DNA of 37,553 nucleotides from Armatimonadetes bacterium CG06_land_8_20_14_3_00_66_21 (GTDB lineage: Bacteria > Armatimonadota > Abditibacteriia > CG2-30-66-41), in contig PEVN01000388.1 in the NCBI GenBank assembly GCA_002779825.1, forward strand, positions 1 through 37,553. Direction: 5' to 3'. Below, piece by piece: positions 35,605-37,553 of this stretch; within the stretch, counting starts at the first letter, position 1; each line of letters opens with the position of its first letter. The notes under the pieces were generated by a model. The model saw only the letters and a program-made list of their open reading frames with translations. It did no database searches and was not told where the DNA came from. The position numbers were made by a program, and so were the translations under genes.

Positions 35605-36378
35605 TCAGACATGCGCCGCCGAATCGTCGCTCTGCAGCGCCGCCAGGAGCGAGTTGATCTCGTCATCCACTTCGGCGGGGTCGGGCACCATGCGCGCGAT
35701 CTCGTTGCGCAGGGCTTCTCGGTAGCGCTCGCGCAGGCGGTGCACCGCCATCTTCACCGCGCCCTCCGCCATGCACAGCTCCTGGGCCAACTGCCGGACC
35801 GGCGGGGCGTCGTCCTCCCCGGAGAGGAAGACCTTCAGGTGGTCGAAGAGCCGCTCTTTGCCCACGTCAACATATCGGCGCCGCACGCGCTGCCTCACCC
35901 GGTCGAGGACGGTCAGCGCCCAGCGTCGCTCGTAGATTCGTTCCGGCGTCGACTGGTCCGCGGGTTCGCGGGAATACCAGTCTTCGGCTGACGAGAAGTC
36001 CAGCGAGAGTGGCAGTTGCCCGCCGCCGCGCTTCTGGGCACTGGCCCGGACCCGCTCCTTCGACAGGAAGTTGCTCAACGCCGTGAGCAGGAACGTGCGA
36101 AAGCGGCCGCGTTCCCGATCCGCGACCCTGAGCGTCTGCTTCTCGAGCAGCGTGGTGAAGAACTCCTGTGTCAGGTCCTCGGCATCGTCCGGGGAGTAGC
36201 CGCGGCGGCGAACGTAGGCGTACAGCGGATACCAGTACGCCTCACACAGCGAAGCCAGGGCTCCGCCCGACTCGGGCGAGGAGCGGTCACCCGCCATGGC
36301 AACCATCTCCCACTGCGTGGCAGGGAATTGCTCCGCGCTGCGTGGCACTGAGTTCCGGTCTGGTGGAGGGAGTGGCAT
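35605..36378 (-). CDS. ECF-type RNA polymerase sigma factor
   Basis: FPATQWEMVAMAGDRSSPESGGALASLCEAYWYPLYAYVRRRGYSPDDAEDLTQEFFTTLLEK (region 2) and VRQLAQELCMAEGAVKMAVHRLRERYREALRNEIA (region 4). Start ATG at 36378 proposed within a longer ORF. Confidence 0.88.
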   Translation of the reverse strand: MPLPPPDRNSVPRSAEQFPATQWEMVAMAGDRSSPESGGALASLCEAYWYPLYAYVRRRGYSPDDAEDLTQEFFTTLLEKQTLRVADRERGRFRTFLLTALSNFLSKERVRASAQKRGGGQLPLSLDFSSAEDWYSREPADQSTPERIYERRWALTVLDRVRQRVRRRYVDVGKERLFDHLKVFLSGEDDAPPVRQLAQELCMAEGAVKMAVHRLRERYREALRNEIARMVPDPAEVDDEINSLLAALQSDDSAAHV

Positions 36379-36508
36379 CTCAGGCGTTCGTGAGGGCGGC
36401 TTCGAGCTTCGCGCTCTAAGTATAGCCAATCCGAACCCGACCTCGTGTGGCCTTGGGTTGGGCCGGCTTCCCTCGCCTTGGCGGCGAAGGCTGCCGGGGA
36501 GGGGCGCC

Positions 36509-37553
36509 CTACGCCGGCACCCGCCCCAGGGCCTGTGCTTGCGCGACGCGTTCGGCATCGGGGCCCTGCACACTGTCGAGGCTTCGCAGACCGGGTGTGC
36601 ACTGGGGACCGCAGTTGCAGACGTAGTTCCACGGATCCTGGCCGAGGAGGTCGCCCAAGGCGGCCCACATCCGCGGCGTCTCCGCGCAGAGGGTGACCGG
36701 CGTCGCGGGGCTGAGGCGTTTGGCTTCGGTGAGGAAGTGTCGATAGAGCGTCTCTTTGACCTCGAACGGGAACGGTCGCTGCCCGTGGAGCGACCGGTCC
36801 CACGGCTCGGGCTGACGTTGTGTGGCCCAGGCCGCGTTCACGAAGTCCGGGTCGAGGTTGTCCAGACCGAAGGCGGCGTCCATCTCCTCCATCGTGTCGA
36901 AGAAGACCATCTCGAAGCTCAGGTTGTCCGGTGTCACCTGTCGAAAGAGCTGTTCGAGCATGTCCGTAGTCTCGTCCTGCCAGCCGCGAATGGGGATGAG
37001 CGGCTTGAACTTGAAGCGCACGGGGTAGCCGGCTTCCTGGCACTTGCGGGCGGCTTCGAGTCGCTCCTCCATGGTGGCCGTGCACGGCTCGAGGCGTCGG
37101 CTGACGGAGTGGGTGGTGAGGGTCCACAGCATGATCGTGTGCCCGCGGTGCTCCAGTGGCAGCAGGAAGTCCACATTGGCGCTCTTGCTGAACAGAACGA
37201 GATACTGGTCTTTGCGCCGGGCGAAGTCGTCCACCAGTAGCGCACAGGCGCCGTACTCCGGCTCGATCGCCAGCACGTCCTGCTCGACGTCGTATCGGAA
37301 CGTCTTCTGCCACGGAGTCTCCGCGACGAGCCGATCGGCGCGCTCGAGGAACTCCTCCACGTTGAGCATGATGGTGTACACCGACCCGCGTTGGCAATAC
37401 GCGCACCGGTGCAGGCAGCCCCACGCGCTGTGCAGGTCGTGCAAGCTCCAGCAGACCAGGCTCAGACCTCCTGATCTCGGACGGAGTGGTCCGCGGTCGT
37501 GGCTGCAAGAAGAGCCTTGAATTCCCGGTGTTTCGGTGAGTTTGTGGGTGCGG
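36509..37553 (-). CDS. SPL (spore photoproduct lyase)-like radical SAM protein, 5' end outside the window
   Basis: WGCLHRCAYCQRG (CxxxCxxC), DFARRKDQYLVLFSKSANVDFLL, TTHSVSRRLEPCTATMEERLEAARKCQEAGYPVRFKFKPLIPI. The frame stays open from 37444 to the window edge without an ATG/GTG start. Confidence 0.75.
   Translation of the reverse strand, partial: RTHKLTETPGIQGSSCSHDRGPLRPRSGGLSLVCWSLHDLHSAWGCLHRCAYCQRGSVYTIMLNVEEFLERADRLVAETPWQKTFRYDVEQDVLAIEPEYGACALLVDDFARRKDQYLVLFSKSANVDFLLPLEHRGHTIMLWTLTTHSVSRRLEPCTATMEERLEAARKCQEAGYPVRFKFKPLIPIRGWQDETTDMLEQLFRQVTPDNLSFEMVFFDTMEEMDAAFGLDNLDPDFVNAAWATQRQPEPWDRSLHGQRPFPFEVKETLYRHFLTEAKRLSPATPVTLCAETPRMWAALGDLLGQDPWNYVCNCGPQCTPGLRSLDSVQGPDAERVAQAQALGRVPA

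Noticed and set aside
36419-36424. TATACT (- strand) as promoter of the ECF sigma factor gene
   Set aside because: Position is plausible (about 41 nt before the start) but no -35-like element at the right spacing; too weak to list as a feature.

Overview
This is a high-GC bacterial window. The ECF sigma factor type, secreted PQQ/ThuA/Gfo-Idh/FGE-like families and dense palindromic intergenic repeats suggest a PVC-like or related lineage; this taxonomic guess is inference only. Positions ~1-26000 are dominated by secreted carbohydrate-related genes: a PEGA/TPR protein, a multi-domain LamG/DUF1080-like protein, an Asp-box (BNR) beta-propeller, a PQQ-type beta-propeller with an in-frame TAG, a truncated SDR, a nucleoside hydrolase, a GH30-type glycosidase, an orphan ~620-aa protein, an FGE-like protein, a beta-helix + CBM9-like protein, a GHL10-like TIM barrel, a sugar isomerase, a ThuA-HEAT-F5/8C protein and a Tat-exported Gfo/Idh/MocA protein. 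Positions ~26290-33740 hold an island of two different ABC systems. One is a ModBC-like importer whose binding protein carries two tandem ModA-like domains. The other is a FtsX/MacB-type permease and ATPase followed by a single-domain ModA-like lipoprotein. A carbon-nitrogen hydrolase and a DUF2007-like protein sit between them. The right end encodes a second TIM-barrel isomerase, a nucleotidyltransferase fused to zinc ribbons, an ECF sigma factor and an SPL-like radical SAM protein running off the window. I consider the most notable points to be the paralogous ModA-like proteins shared by two unrelated permease types, the nucleotidyltransferase/zinc-ribbon fusion, the TAG in the PQQ gene, likely non-ATG starts at two divergent genes, and several palindromic or period-7 repeat elements at gene starts. 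No tRNA, rRNA, CRISPR array or transposase was recognised.
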